A DNA stretch of 64,000 bases from Blastococcus colisei (lineage in GTDB: Bacteria > Actinomycetota > Actinomycetes > Mycobacteriales > Geodermatophilaceae): contig NZ_VFQE01000001.1 of the NCBI RefSeq assembly GCF_006717095.1, forward strand, positions 744,001 to 808,000, written 5' to 3'. The notes under the pieces were generated by a model, which was not told where the DNA came from, ran no database searches, and saw only the letters and a list, made by a program, of their open reading frames with translations. Shown here piece by piece: positions 51,396-60,614 of this stretch. The position numbers were made by a program, and so were the translations under genes. The first letter of the stretch is position 1; the number at the start of each line of letters is the position of its first letter.

Positions 51396-52957
51396 TGGAC
51401 TTCCCGACGGTCCTCGTCGTCGACTTCGGGGCCCAGTACGCGCAACTGATCGCCCGCCGGATCCGCGAGGCCGGCGTCTACTCGGAGATCGTGCCGGGCG
51501 ACGTCCCGGCCGAGGAGATCGTCGCCCGCAAGCCGGCCGCGATCGTCCTGTCCGGCGGGCCGTCGAGCGTCTACGCCCCGGGTGCCCCGCAGGTCGACCC
51601 CACGCTGTTCGAGGCCGGCGTCCCGGCCTTCGGCATCTGCTACGGCTTCCAGGCGATGGCCCAGAGCCTCGGCGGAACGGTCGCGCACACCGGCGACCGC
51701 GAGTACGGCGGCACGCCCCTGACCGTCACCACCGAGGGCCGGCTGTTCGGCGCCCTCCCGGTCGAGCAGAACGTCTGGATGAGCCATGGGGACGCCGTCA
51801 GCGCGGCGCCCCCCGGCTTCACCGTCACCGCCACGTCGACCGGTGCGCCGGTGGCCGCGTTCGAGGACGTCGACCGCAAGCTCGCCGGCGTCCAGTTCCA
51901 CCCCGAGGTCCGGCACACCGCGCACGGGCAGACGGTGCTCGAGCACTTCCTCTTCGGCATCGCGGGCCTCGAGCCCACCTGGACGATGGCCAACGTCGTC
52001 GAGGAGCAGGTCGAGCGCATCCGAGCCCAGGTCGGCGAGGGCCGGGCGCTCTGCGCGCTGTCGGGAGGCGTCGACTCCGCCGTCGCCGCGGCCCTGGTCC
52101 AGCGGGCCATCGGGAACCGACTGACCTGCGTCTACGTCGACCACGGGCTGATGCGCGAGGGCGAGACCGAGCAGATCGAGCGCGACTTCGTCGCCGTCAC
52201 CGGGGTCGACCTGCGCGTGGTCGACGCCCGCGAGCAGTTCCTCGGTGCGCTGGCCGGGGTCTCCGACCCCGAGGAGAAGCGGAAGATCATCGGCCGGGAG
52301 TTCATCCGGGTCTTCGAGCAGGCCGCGCTCGACGTCGTCGGCGACGCCAAGGAGCACGGCGACTCCGTCGACTTCCTCGTGCAGGGGACGCTCTACCCCG
52401 ACGTCGTCGAGTCCGGCGGCGGCAGTGGGACGGCGAACATCAAGAGCCACCACAACGTGGGCGGGCTGCCCGAGGACCTCCAGTTCACCCTCGTCGAGCC
52501 GCTGCGGACGCTGTTCAAGGACGAGGTCCGCGAGGTCGGTCTCCAACTGGGCCTGCCCGAGGCGATGGTGTGGCGGCAGCCGTTCCCCGGACCGGGGCTC
52601 GGCATCCGCATCGTCGGCGAGGTGACCCAGGAGCGCCTGGACATCCTCCGCAAGGCCGACGCGATCGTCCGGGCGGAGCTCACGGCGGCCAAGCTGGACC
52701 GCGAGATCTGGCAGTGCCCGGTCGTGCTGCTGGCCGACGTCCGGTCGGTCGGCGTCCAGGGTGACGGCCGCACCTACGGCCATCCGATCGTGCTGCGGCC
52801 GGTGTCCAGCGAGGACGCCATGACCGCGGACTGGACCCGGCTGCCCTACGACGTGCTCGCGAGGATCTCCACGCGGATCACCAACGAGGTGCCCGAGGTC
52901 AACCGGGTCACCCTCGACGTCACCAGCAAGCCGCCCGGCACCATCGAGTGGGAATAA
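51395..52957 (+). CDS. guaA: GMP synthase (glutamine-hydrolysing)
   Basis: GuaA makes GMP from XMP, ATP and glutamine. The 520-residue product has a class I glutaminase domain ([15 protein letters not shown] with the catalytic Cys; QFHPEV with the His), then the ATP pyrophosphatase domain with [14 protein letters not shown]. The dimerisation end follows ([30 protein letters not shown]). ATG overlaps the guaB3 stop (TGATG). A series of GC-rich repeats follows its end. Confidence 0.97.
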   Translation: MDFPTVLVVDFGAQYAQLIARRIREAGVYSEIVPGDVPAEEIVARKPAAIVLSGGPSSVYAPGAPQVDPTLFEAGVPAFGICYGFQAMAQSLGGTVAHTGDREYGGTPLTVTTEGRLFGALPVEQNVWMSHGDAVSAAPPGFTVTATSTGAPVAAFEDVDRKLAGVQFHPEVRHTAHGQTVLEHFLFGIAGLEPTWTMANVVEEQVERIRAQVGEGRALCALSGGVDSAVAAALVQRAIGNRLTCVYVDHGLMREGETEQIERDFVAVTGVDLRVVDAREQFLGALAGVSDPEEKRKIIGREFIRVFEQAALDVVGDAKEHGDSVDFLVQGTLYPDVVESGGGSGTANIKSHHNVGGLPEDLQFTLVEPLRTLFKDEVREVGLQLGLPEAMVWRQPFPGPGLGIRIVGEVTQERLDILRKADAIVRAELTAAKLDREIWQCPVVLLADVRSVGVQGDGRTYGHPIVLRPVSSEDAMTADWTRLPYDVLARISTRITNEVPEVNRVTLDVTSKPPGTIEWE

Positions 52958-52995
52958 CAGAAGGACCCCTGGAAGGACCTCGCTGCCCCCCTCCG

Positions 52996-53105
52996 CTCGC
53001 AAGCTCGCGGCGGGACCCTGCACCGAGGCCGTCAGACCCCTCGCAGGCTCGCGGCGGGACCCGGGACGGGGCCTGACCCACGCCTCGCAAGCTCGGCGCG
53101 AACCC
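52996..53105. repeat. Three imperfect copies of a 23-base intergenic repeat
   Basis: CTCGCAAGCTCGCGGCGGGA (then CCC) occurs at 52996-53018, 53040-53062 (one change) and, more diverged, 53084-53105. They fill the space between convergent guaA and the META lipoprotein gene. The array may act as a terminator or be a REP-like element. Confidence 0.7.
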
Positions 53106-53129
53106 CCGCAGCGAGGCCGCTCCAGCACG

Positions 53130-53897
53130 TCACGTGGCGCGGTAGACCAGTCCACGGCCGTCGGGATCGCTCAGCGTCAGCCGGTCGCCGTCGACCGATA
53201 CCTGGAAGCCGTCGCCGAGCACCGTCACCACGTGGCCGTCCTGCGCCGCGACGTCGGCCGGGCAGTCCTCGGTGCCGGCGCGGAGATCGGTCAGCCGCAC
53301 CACGTCGCCCTCGATCCTGAAGCGGCCCGTCAGGTCGCGGCAGCCGGTGGAGCCGGTGGAGCCGGTCAGCGTCCCGTCGTCGGAGAGCTCGAGCGTCGCC
53401 GGCTCGCCCACGGTCGAGCTCGCCGTCTCGCCGTCCAGCAGGGTCTCGAGCGTCCACCGGGTACCCGTCAGTTCGCTCTCGGGCACCGGCGTCACCCGGG
53501 TGAACCGCAGCTCGACGCCGTCGCCGGTGAGCACGAGGGCCTCCCCGTCGGTCACCGCGGTGTCCACGGTGCCGAGGGCGGCCAGGTAGACGCGCTCGGC
53601 GGCCATCACGTCCGGCTCGCACCCCATCTCGGTGCCGCCCAGACCGTCGACCGAGAAGGACGTACCGCTGATCCGGTAGGACGAGAAGTAGTGGTTGCAG
53701 AATGAGACGCCGCCCGCCTCGCCGCCGTCGAGATCGAGGGTGGCGCGAGCCCCCGAGGGTTGCGGCAGTGCTGCGCCGTCCGCCGTCCCCCCGCTGAACT
53801 GCCACCGCCCCTCGACATCCCCCGCGCCCGCGCTCGCGCCCGAGCCGCAGGCGGCGAGCGCCAGCACGGCGACAAGGAGCAGCACGGAGCGGTGCAC
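53130..53897 (-). CDS. META-domain lipoprotein
   Basis: The 255-residue product starts at GTG with a lipoprotein signal (SVLLLVAVLALAACGSGASA, lipobox Cys near residue 17). Two META/HslJ-like beta domains follow: VEGRWQFSGG with CNHYFSSYRISGTSFSVDGL, and LTGTRWTLETLLDGE with GSTGCRDLTGRFRIEGD, each with a conserved Gly/Cys turn. A surface-anchored lipoprotein of unknown function is likely; some HslJ proteins affect antibiotic sensitivity. It is convergent with guaA. Confidence 0.78.
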   Translation of the reverse strand: MHRSVLLLVAVLALAACGSGASAGAGDVEGRWQFSGGTADGAALPQPSGARATLDLDGGEAGGVSFCNHYFSSYRISGTSFSVDGLGGTEMGCEPDVMAAERVYLAALGTVDTAVTDGEALVLTGDGVELRFTRVTPVPESELTGTRWTLETLLDGETASSTVGEPATLELSDDGTLTGSTGSTGCRDLTGRFRIEGDVVRLTDLRAGTEDCPADVAAQDGHVVTVLGDGFQVSVDGDRLTLSDPDGRGLVYRAT

Positions 53898-54032
53898 GTC
53901 AGCTCGACGCGCGGCGGGACCGTCCGGTTCCCACGGCGACGGCGTTGCCGGCGACGGTCCCGCCGCGAATGCGGTGCTGCCGCAGCCGTGCTGGGGTGAG
54001 GCGACCTGGTCGGCGAGCGGACGGAGCACCGA

Positions 54033-55106
54033 GTGACCACCTCGCCGTGGCCGCTCGTGCCCAGCCTGCTCGCGCTGGCCGGCATGGCGGTCGTCATCGT
54101 GCTCGCCGGCGTCCGGCTCACCCGCATCGCCGACACCCTCTCCGAGCGCACCGGGCTCGGTGACGCGGTCGGTGGAGCCCTCCTGCTCGGGGCGGTGACC
54201 TCGCTGCCCGGCAACGTCACGGTGCTGACCGGCGCGCTGGAGGGCGATCCCGGATTCGCCTTGAGCAACCCGATCGGCGGCATCGCGCTGCAGACGGTCT
54301 GGCTCGCCATCGCCGACCTGGTCTATCGCCGGGCGAACCTCGAGCATGCCGCGGCATCACTGGAGAACGTGCTGCAGTCGGTGATCCTGATGGCGATGCT
54401 GGCAGTACCCGTCATCGGCTACGCGACGCCGGAACTGCGGCTGGGCTGGATCCACCCGATCACGCTGCTGATCCCGCTGCTCTACGCCTACGGCCTGCGG
54501 CTGCTCCGCCGGATGCACGAGGAACCGATGTGGCGGCCCACCCGTACCGACGAGACGGCCGACGACGACACCGGTGAGAACGGGAACGGCGGGGACGCCG
54601 GGAACGGGGGAGGTGACGGGACGGACGACGCGGACGGCGCACCCTCCACGGCCCGGCTCTGGGCCGGACTCGCCGGCCTGGGCCTGGTCGTGGGTGTCGC
54701 CGGCTGGATCGTCGGCCAGGCCGGCCTGGGCGTGGTCGCGGCGACCGGACTGGACAGCGGGCTGGTCGGGTTCACGCTCACCACGGCCATCAGCTCGCTG
54801 CCCGAACTGGTCGTACTGGTCACGGCGGTCCGCATCGGCCAGCTGACCCTGGGCGTCGGCAACATCGTCGGCGGCAACGTCTACGACGTCCTGATGATCT
54901 CCCTGGCCGACGTCGCCTACCTGGAGGGTCCGATCTACCGCGACGCCGGCCCGACCAGCCTGGTGCTGCTGGGCGGCACCGTGCTGATGACGGCCGTCCT
55001 CACCGGTGGCCTGATCATGCGCGACCGCAAGTGGATCGGCTTCGAGGGGATCTCGATCCCGCTCATCTACCTGGGCACCGTCGCCCTCGTGTTCTCCAGC
55101 GACTGA
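54033..55106 (+). CDS. Sodium/calcium exchanger family membrane protein
   Basis: The 357-residue product has about ten membrane helices in two halves. Each has the alpha-repeat motif of the cation/Ca2+ exchanger superfamily: GALLLGAVTSLPGNVTVLTG and FTLTTAISSLPELVVLVTAV. An acidic Asp/Gly/Asn-rich loop (about residues 172-205, DDDTGENGNGGDAGNGGGDG) separates them and could bind metal. The ion is not identified. GTG 54033 is the start. It is divergent from the META lipoprotein gene. Confidence 0.85.
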   Translation: MTTSPWPLVPSLLALAGMAVVIVLAGVRLTRIADTLSERTGLGDAVGGALLLGAVTSLPGNVTVLTGALEGDPGFALSNPIGGIALQTVWLAIADLVYRRANLEHAAASLENVLQSVILMAMLAVPVIGYATPELRLGWIHPITLLIPLLYAYGLRLLRRMHEEPMWRPTRTDETADDDTGENGNGGDAGNGGGDGTDDADGAPSTARLWAGLAGLGLVVGVAGWIVGQAGLGVVAATGLDSGLVGFTLTTAISSLPELVVLVTAVRIGQLTLGVGNIVGGNVYDVLMISLADVAYLEGPIYRDAGPTSLVLLGGTVLMTAVLTGGLIMRDRKWIGFEGISIPLIYLGTVALVFSSD

Positions 55107-55122
55107 GCCCCTCGACGGCGAG

Positions 55123-55150
55123 GGCCCGGGGAGCGGTTGCTCCCCGGGCC
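55123..55150. terminator. Bidirectional terminator between convergent genes
   Basis: GGCCCGGGGAGC (55123-55134) and GCTCCCCGGGCC (55139-55150) pair perfectly around GGTT. It lies 17 bases after the exchanger stop and 24 bases before the convergent membrane-protein gene end. Confidence 0.8.
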
Positions 55151-55173
55151 GTTCCGACGTCCGCGCCTCGTGC

Positions 55174-55476
55174 TCAGCCCCGGCGGCGCCGGGCCTTCTT
55201 CAGCTCCGACACCAGCAGCGCGACACCGCCACCGATCAGCAGGACCCAGACGAACCCGCCGTCCTCCCAGAACTCGAACGGCAGGTCGACGCCGGCCATC
55301 GAGACGACCGCCAGGGCGATGAACAGCAGCCCCGGGATCAGCGCACCCAGGTCGACCGGTCGCTTGCGCGGCTCGGGGGAGTCCTCGGTGGACAACGGGG
55401 TCACGGTCTGCCAGTCCTTCAACTGCTGCTCCTGCCAGGCGGTCGGCGTGGTGGGGAACTCGCTGTAGTCAGCCAC
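55174..55476 (-). CDS. Hypothetical two-helix membrane protein
   Basis: The 100-residue product has a polar N-terminus (ADYSEFPTTPTAWQEQQLKD) and two hydrophobic helices (LGALIPGLLFIALAVVSMAG and GGFVWVLLIGGGVALLVSEL). A basic end KKARRRRG closes it. It overlaps the end of the PspC/LiaF-like gene by 8 bases and is probably cotranscribed with it. No family was recognised. Confidence 0.75.
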   Translation of the reverse strand: MADYSEFPTTPTAWQEQQLKDWQTVTPLSTEDSPEPRKRPVDLGALIPGLLFIALAVVSMAGVDLPFEFWEDGGFVWVLLIGGGVALLVSELKKARRRRG

Positions 55477-56416
55477 GCCGCACCTCCACGTCCCCGAGAC
55501 CGGCGTGGATGGTCAGGACGAACTCGGGTTCACCGTCGTCGGTCCACGAGCGGTCGCCGGTGCCGGGGAAGAAGCCCTCGGTCTCGGACCCGCGGTCGAA
55601 GACCTGGACGTCACCGAGGCCGTGGTCGATCTGCAGCCGCACGTCCGCCGGGCGGGGGACGACGACCTCCAGGTCGCCGACGCCGTGCTCGATGCGGGTC
55701 GTCACCGGGTCGCCGGAGATGCCCTGGTCCAGCCGGGTCAGGTCGACGGTCACGTCGCCCAGCCCGCCCCGGTAGACCTCGCGGACCTCCGCGACGGTGG
55801 CCGGCCGGTAGGTCCGGTCGCCCACGCCGGAGCCGGACACGTCCACCGTCGACACGGTGACCAGCGCCAGCGAGAGGACGACGCCGAGGGCGACGAGGCC
55901 ACCGCGGGAGCTCCGGCCACGGGTGAAGGCGGCGGCCACGAGACCGAGGCCGACGACCAGGAGCGCGGTGCCGAGGAAGACCCGACCGCCGAGATCTGAG
56001 TCCGTGACGTTGTTCAGCAGGGTCAGGAAGCCCATCGCGATCAGCAGGCCGGCGATGGTCAGGCCCGGGACCGGCGACCGCGGTCCGGCCGGCTGCTTCG
56101 CCACCGCGGTGCCCGCCGGTGCGCCCGCGGTGGAGGGGGGCCCGGCAGGCATCAGCACCCAGAGCAGCAGGTAGACGATCACGCCGGTGCCGGCGGCGAG
56201 GGTCAGGGCGACGAAGCCGACCCGCCAGAGCAGCGCGTCGATGCCGCTGTACTCGGCCAGGCCGCCGTTGACACCACCGAGGATCTTGTCGGTGCGGCTG
56301 CGGCGCAGCTGCGGGCGGACCGGCTGCGGTCCCTCCGGTGGGGGCGGCGGCCAGGACGGCGGCTCCATCGGCGGCGGCAGGGGAGGGGGAGCTGCGGGAG
56401 GCGGTGCGGATGTCAT
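55469..56416 (-). CDS. PspC-domain protein with LiaF-like C-terminus
   Basis: The 315-residue product has a Pro-rich N-terminus (residues 1-35), a PspC domain (RSRTDKILGGVNGGLAEYSG, with its helix VGFVALTLAAGTGVIVYLLL) and further membrane helices. A C-terminal beta domain (about residues 205-315) has repeated VDLTRLDQGISGDPV and LQIDHGLGDVQVFDRG segments, as in LiaF-type regulators of envelope-stress kinases. It is divergent from a PspC-histidine kinase and its response regulator, completing a LiaFSR-like set. Confidence 0.85.
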   Translation of the reverse strand: MTSAPPPAAPPPLPPPMEPPSWPPPPPEGPQPVRPQLRRSRTDKILGGVNGGLAEYSGIDALLWRVGFVALTLAAGTGVIVYLLLWVLMPAGPPSTAGAPAGTAVAKQPAGPRSPVPGLTIAGLLIAMGFLTLLNNVTDSDLGGRVFLGTALLVVGLGLVAAAFTRGRSSRGGLVALGVVLSLALVTVSTVDVSGSGVGDRTYRPATVAEVREVYRGGLGDVTVDLTRLDQGISGDPVTTRIEHGVGDLEVVVPRPADVRLQIDHGLGDVQVFDRGSETEGFFPGTGDRSWTDDGEPEFVLTIHAGLGDVEVRRG

Positions 56417-56551
56417 GTCACAGAGCCTGCCGACCGGGCGGGCCGGAATCCATCAGGGAACGCCCCCATCCGACCCTGGATCGGCCGGGACTGCTCTTCC
56501 AGGGTGATCACCCGTGTCGGAGCGGGGGGCAGCGGTGCGACGATCGAGTAC

Positions 56552-57757
56552 GTGACCACCACTGCGACCGGGGCGCTGCCCGGCACGACGGCCGCCCGGC
56601 CGCCGCTGGTGCGCCCACGGTCCGGGCGGCTGGTGGCAGGCGTCGCGGCGGGGACGGCCGCGCACCTGCGTCAGGACCCACTGGTGGTCCGGGTCGCCTT
56701 CGTCGTCCTGGCGAGCTTCGGCATCGGCGTCGTCATGTACGCGCTGCTGTGGCTGACCATGTCCGTGGCCGCGCCGGGGGAGGACCCGACCCCGGGCGCC
56801 GTGCAGCTGATGCGGCCCACCGGCCGCCGGCAGCTGATCACCCTGGTGCTGCTCGGGATCGCTGCCGTCACGGTCATCGGCCAGGTGGCCAGGCTCAGCA
56901 GTGGCGACCTGGTGCTGCCGCTGATCGTGGTCGCCGTCGGCATGACCGTCATCTGGCGGCAACTGGACAGCGACCGCACGCTCAACGTGCCCGGCGTCCG
57001 CTGGGCCCTCGCCGGGGGTGCCGCCCTGGCGGCGGGCGGCGTGATCCTGCTGCTGGCGACGACCGGACAGCTCGCCAACGCCCGCAACGGCTTCGCCGCC
57101 ACCCTGGTCATCCTCACCGGCGTCGTCCTGGCGACGGCGCCGATCTGGCGGCGGCTGCTGGACTCCCGGGCCGAGGAGCGCACGGCGCGCATCCGGTCGG
57201 AGGAGCGGGCCGCCGTCGCCGCCCACCTGCACGACTCCGTGCTCCAGACGCTGGCGCTGATCCAGCGCCATGCCGAGGAGCCGCAGGCGGTCGGGCGGCT
57301 GGCCCGCAGCCAGGAACGGGAGCTGCGCGCCTGGCTGTACGACCCGCAGGTGGTCCGCGAGGGCGGTACCTGGGCCGGGCTGGTGGCGCAGATGGTGTCC
57401 GACGTGGAAGCCGACCACGCCCTGCTGGTGGAGCCGGTCGTCGTCGGGGACGCCCCGGTGGACGAGGCGCTCGCGAATCTGGGCTCGGCGACCCGCGAGG
57501 CGCTGGTCAACGCGGCCAAGCACTCCGGGGCCACGGCGGCCGACCTGTACACGGAGGTCACGCCCGACCGGGTGTCGGTCTACGTCCGCGACCGCGGCAC
57601 GGGGTTCGATCCGGCGGAGGTGCCCGACGACCGCCGGGGGCTGCGCGACTCGGTCAGCGGCCGGCTGGCCCGGCTCGGGGGGACGGCCGTGGTGCGGTCC
57701 GCGCCCGGCGAGGGAACCGAGGTGGAGCTGGTGCTCCCGAGAGGAGCAACCCCATGA
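56552..57757 (+). CDS. PspC-domain sensor histidine kinase
   Basis: The 401-residue product (GTG 56552; in-frame GTG 56504 is also possible) starts with a PspC domain (LVAGVAAGTAAHLRQDPLVV, helix AFVVLASFGIGVVMYALLWL). Four further helices come next, then a HisKA_3 dimerisation helix with the phospho-His in AHLHDSVLQTLALIQRHAEE. The ATPase domain follows (NAAKHSG, YVRDRGTGFDPAEVPDDRRG). It senses envelope stress in LiaS-like fashion by inference. Its stop overlaps the response regulator start (ATGA). Confidence 0.9.
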   Translation: MTTTATGALPGTTAARPPLVRPRSGRLVAGVAAGTAAHLRQDPLVVRVAFVVLASFGIGVVMYALLWLTMSVAAPGEDPTPGAVQLMRPTGRRQLITLVLLGIAAVTVIGQVARLSSGDLVLPLIVVAVGMTVIWRQLDSDRTLNVPGVRWALAGGAALAAGGVILLLATTGQLANARNGFAATLVILTGVVLATAPIWRRLLDSRAEERTARIRSEERAAVAAHLHDSVLQTLALIQRHAEEPQAVGRLARSQERELRAWLYDPQVVREGGTWAGLVAQMVSDVEADHALLVEPVVVGDAPVDEALANLGSATREALVNAAKHSGATAADLYTEVTPDRVSVYVRDRGTGFDPAEVPDDRRGLRDSVSGRLARLGGTAVVRSAPGEGTEVELVLPRGATP

Positions 57758-58413
57758 TCTCCCCGCGCGTCTTCGTGGTCGACGACCACGCCATGGTCCG
57801 TGCCGGTGTGCGCGCCGAGCTGGGGGACGACGTCACGTTCGTCGGTGAGGGTGTCGACGTCCCCTCGGCCGTCGACGGCATCCGCGCCACGCGACCGGAC
57901 GTCGTCCTGCTCGACGTGCACATGCCGGGCGGGGGTGGCCGGACGGTGCTGGAGACGCTGCGCACCGAGCTGCCCGACGTGAAGTGGCTCGCGCTCTCGG
58001 TGTCCGACGCCGCCGAGGACGTCATCGCGGTCATCCGGGCCGGCGCGAAGGGCTACGTCACCAAGACCATCTCCGGACCGGACCTGCTCGACGCCGTCCG
58101 CCGGGTGGCCGACGGCGACGTCGTCTTCAGCCCCCGGCTGGCCGGGTTCGTGCTGGACGCGTTCTCCGCCGGCGGGCCGTCGGCGCCGGAGCCGGAGGAG
58201 GAGGCGACCGACCCCGGGCTGGACCTGCTCAGCGCGCGTGAACGCGAGGTCATGCAGCTCCTGGCCCGTGGCTACACCTACCGCGAGATCGGCTCCCGGC
58301 TGTTCATCTCGGTGAAGACCGTCGAGTCCCACGCGTCGAACGTGCTGCGCAAGCTCCAGCTGTCCAACCGCAACGAGCTCACCCGCTGGGCGGCGACCAA
58401 CCGCCTGCTCTGA
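57754..58413 (+). CDS. NarL/LuxR-family response regulator, partner of the PspC kinase
   Basis: The 219-residue product has an intact receiver (FVVDDHAMVRAGVRAELGDD; phosphoacceptor in VVLLDVHMPGGGG; Lys in GAKGYVTK) and a LuxR helix-turn-helix (LLSAREREVMQLLARGYTYR, VKTVESHASNVLRKLQLSN). Overlap with the kinase gene (ATGA) shows a two-component pair. It likely controls the divergent PspC/LiaF-like operon and other envelope genes. Confidence 0.93.
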   Translation: MISPRVFVVDDHAMVRAGVRAELGDDVTFVGEGVDVPSAVDGIRATRPDVVLLDVHMPGGGGRTVLETLRTELPDVKWLALSVSDAAEDVIAVIRAGAKGYVTKTISGPDLLDAVRRVADGDVVFSPRLAGFVLDAFSAGGPSAPEPEEEATDPGLDLLSAREREVMQLLARGYTYREIGSRLFISVKTVESHASNVLRKLQLSNRNELTRWAATNRLL

Positions 58414-58512
58414 CCGGTCCGCCCCGGGCGCCCGCCGAGCGCCGACTCACGGTCACCCCCATGATGCTGAGGGCGGGGGTGAACCAGGTCACGCCCGCAG
58501 CCCCGTGAGGAG

Positions 58513-59865
58513 ATGACGCCGATGCTGCGCACCTTGTCCCGCCCGCTGGTTGCCGGCGTGGAGCGTTATCTCCCCGGCGCCTTCGTCTTCGCGGTGGTCC
58601 TCACCGTCATCGTGGCCGTGCTCGCGCTCGTCTTCGGCGACGTCGGACCCGCGGAGCTGACGCGGGCCTGGGGCGACGGGCTGGCCGGCCTGCTGGCGTT
58701 CATGACGCAGGTGGCCCTCGTGCTCCTGCTGGGCTACACGCTGGCGCTGACCCGGCCGGTCAAGGCGGGCCTGATCCGCATCGCCGATCTGCCCAAGAGC
58801 CCCCGCGCGGCGTACGCGTTCGTCGCGTTCGTCTCCGCGGTGGCGTCGCTGATCAGCTTCGGGCTGGGGCTGGTGGTCGGTGGCGTCATCGCCCTCGAGG
58901 TGGGTCGCGCCGCTCGACGCCGGGGCACGAAGCTGCACTACCCGCTGCTCGTCGCCAGTGCCTACTCCGGCTTCGCCGTCTGGCACATGGGGTACAGCGC
59001 CACCGGTCCCCTCGCCGCCGCGACGCCCGGCAGCTTCGTCGAGGAGGCGATCGGCCGGACCATCCCGATCAGCGAGACGGTCTACTCGCCGTGGAACCTC
59101 ATCGCGATCGTGGTCGCCGTCGCGGCGATCCTCGGGACCGTCGTCCTGATGGCCCCGAAGGGCAAGGACCGGATCATCGAGCTCCCCGAGCGGATGGGGG
59201 AGGAGGAGCCCGACGTCGCGCTGAAGGACCCGGAGACCCCCGCCGAGCGCATGGAGGCCTCCCGGCTGGTCACCCTGATCCCCGGCCTCGCGCTGCTGGC
59301 CTACCTGGGGGTCTACTTCGCGCAGGAGGGCTTCGATCTCACCCTCGACATCGTCAACTGGAGCTTCCTCGCCGCCATCCTGCTGATCGTGCGCAGTCCG
59401 GCAGAGCTCGCCGAGCTCGTGGGCGGGGCGGTGCGGACGGTCGGCGAGGTGCTGCTCCAGTACCCGCTCTACGCCGGGATCATCGGGATGATGACCGCCT
59501 CCGGGTTGGCGGCCCAACTCAGCGGCTGGTTCAGCGACATCTCCAGCCCCGGCACTCTGGGGCTGTGGGCCTTTCTCTCGGCCGGCCTGCTCAACATGTT
59601 CGTCCCGAGCGGCGGCGGGCAGTTCGCCGTCCAGGCGCCGATCTTCCTGAACGCTGCCGACTCGCTCGGGGTCGATCCGGCCGTCATCACGATGGCGATC
59701 GCCTACGGCGACCAGTGGACCAACATGATCCAGCCGTTCTGGGCGCTGCCGCTGCTCGCCGTCGCCGGGCTCGGGGTCCGGGACATCTTCGGGTTCACCG
59801 CGATCACCTGCCTGATCACCGGGATCGTGTTCGGCGGGACGATGCTCGTTCTCGGAGCCGGTTGA
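58513..59865 (+). CDS. AtoE-family short-chain fatty acid transporter
   Basis: The 450-residue membrane protein has about a dozen helices and AtoE signatures (VERYLPGAFVFAVVLTVIVA, HYPLLVASAYSGFAVWHMGY, FVPSGGGQFAVQAPIFLNAA, ITMAIAYGDQWTNMIQPFWA). The family takes up short-chain fatty acids such as butyrate or acetoacetate in E. coli; the substrate here is inferred. GAGGAGATGACG precedes the ATG. It follows the response regulator by about 100 bases. Confidence 0.88.
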   Translation: MTPMLRTLSRPLVAGVERYLPGAFVFAVVLTVIVAVLALVFGDVGPAELTRAWGDGLAGLLAFMTQVALVLLLGYTLALTRPVKAGLIRIADLPKSPRAAYAFVAFVSAVASLISFGLGLVVGGVIALEVGRAARRRGTKLHYPLLVASAYSGFAVWHMGYSATGPLAAATPGSFVEEAIGRTIPISETVYSPWNLIAIVVAVAAILGTVVLMAPKGKDRIIELPERMGEEEPDVALKDPETPAERMEASRLVTLIPGLALLAYLGVYFAQEGFDLTLDIVNWSFLAAILLIVRSPAELAELVGGAVRTVGEVLLQYPLYAGIIGMMTASGLAAQLSGWFSDISSPGTLGLWAFLSAGLLNMFVPSGGGQFAVQAPIFLNAADSLGVDPAVITMAIAYGDQWTNMIQPFWALPLLAVAGLGVRDIFGFTAITCLITGIVFGGTMLVLGAG

Positions 59866-59869
59866 GCGG

Positions 59870-60604
59870 TCAGGCGGTGTGGACGACGTGGAAGGCCTCG
59901 GCGAGCCTGCCGTCGGCCAACCCGAAACGCTGCGCCGTCTGACCCATCCAACCCGTCACGAACTGCTCCAGCTCGGGCATGTGGCCGACCTGCGTCACGT
60001 GGCAGCGCAACGCGGCCATCTTGCGGTCGAGCACGTCGGTGACGTCCACGGGGTGGTCGGCCCGCGGGCTGGCGCCCAGCCACACCTCCGACACCGTCCA
60101 GGCCTCCAGCCCCTCCTCGTCCAGCAGCTCCGGGAACGCGAACGGATTGCGGGCGTCGGGGTAGACCGCGCGCATCGTCGCCTCGCCGACGGTCATGTGG
60201 TCGGGGTGGCTAGCGGCGACCCGCTCCCAGAACCGCTCCGGCGAGGTGGTCAGGACGCGCTGCGGCTTCACCTGCCGGATGACCCGGCTGATGTCCCGGC
60301 GCAGGTCGAGGGTCAGCTCCAGCCGCCCGTCGGGGTAGCCGAGGAAACGCACGTCGCTCACTCCGACCGCGGCTGCGGCGGCCTGCTGCTCGGCCCGCCG
60401 GAGGATCGGCATCTGCTCCCGAGGTGTCTCGTCGAAGCCGCCCGCGTCGCCGTCGGTCACGATGCAGTAGACGACCTCGGTGCCGGCCGACGTCCAGGTC
60501 GCGACGGTCCCCGCCGACCCGAAGTCCACGTCGTCGGGATGGGCGAGGACGCAGAGGACCCGCTCGACGTGCTCGGCCGGATTGCGGGGGAGGGGCGGGG
60601 TCAC
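59870..60604 (-). CDS. PIG-L family N-deacetylase
   Basis: The 244-residue product has the LmbE/PIG-L zinc motif VLCVLAHPDDVDFGSAGTVA (His-Pro-Asp-Asp), then VVYCIVTDGDAGGF and SHPDHMTVGEATMRAVYPD with the third metal His. Such enzymes remove acetyl groups from sugars, for example MshB and Mca in mycothiol metabolism. Specific substrate is not determinable; it could be an MshB/Bca-like enzyme. GTG 60604 is used, as the longer in-frame ATG start at 60946 runs antisense into the sigma factor gene. It is convergent with atoE. Confidence 0.85.
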   Translation of the reverse strand: MTPPLPRNPAEHVERVLCVLAHPDDVDFGSAGTVATWTSAGTEVVYCIVTDGDAGGFDETPREQMPILRRAEQQAAAAAVGVSDVRFLGYPDGRLELTLDLRRDISRVIRQVKPQRVLTTSPERFWERVAASHPDHMTVGEATMRAVYPDARNPFAFPELLDEEGLEAWTVSEVWLGASPRADHPVDVTDVLDRKMAALRCHVTQVGHMPELEQFVTGWMGQTAQRFGLADGRLAEAFHVVHTA

Positions 60605-60614
60605 CCGCGCGAGC

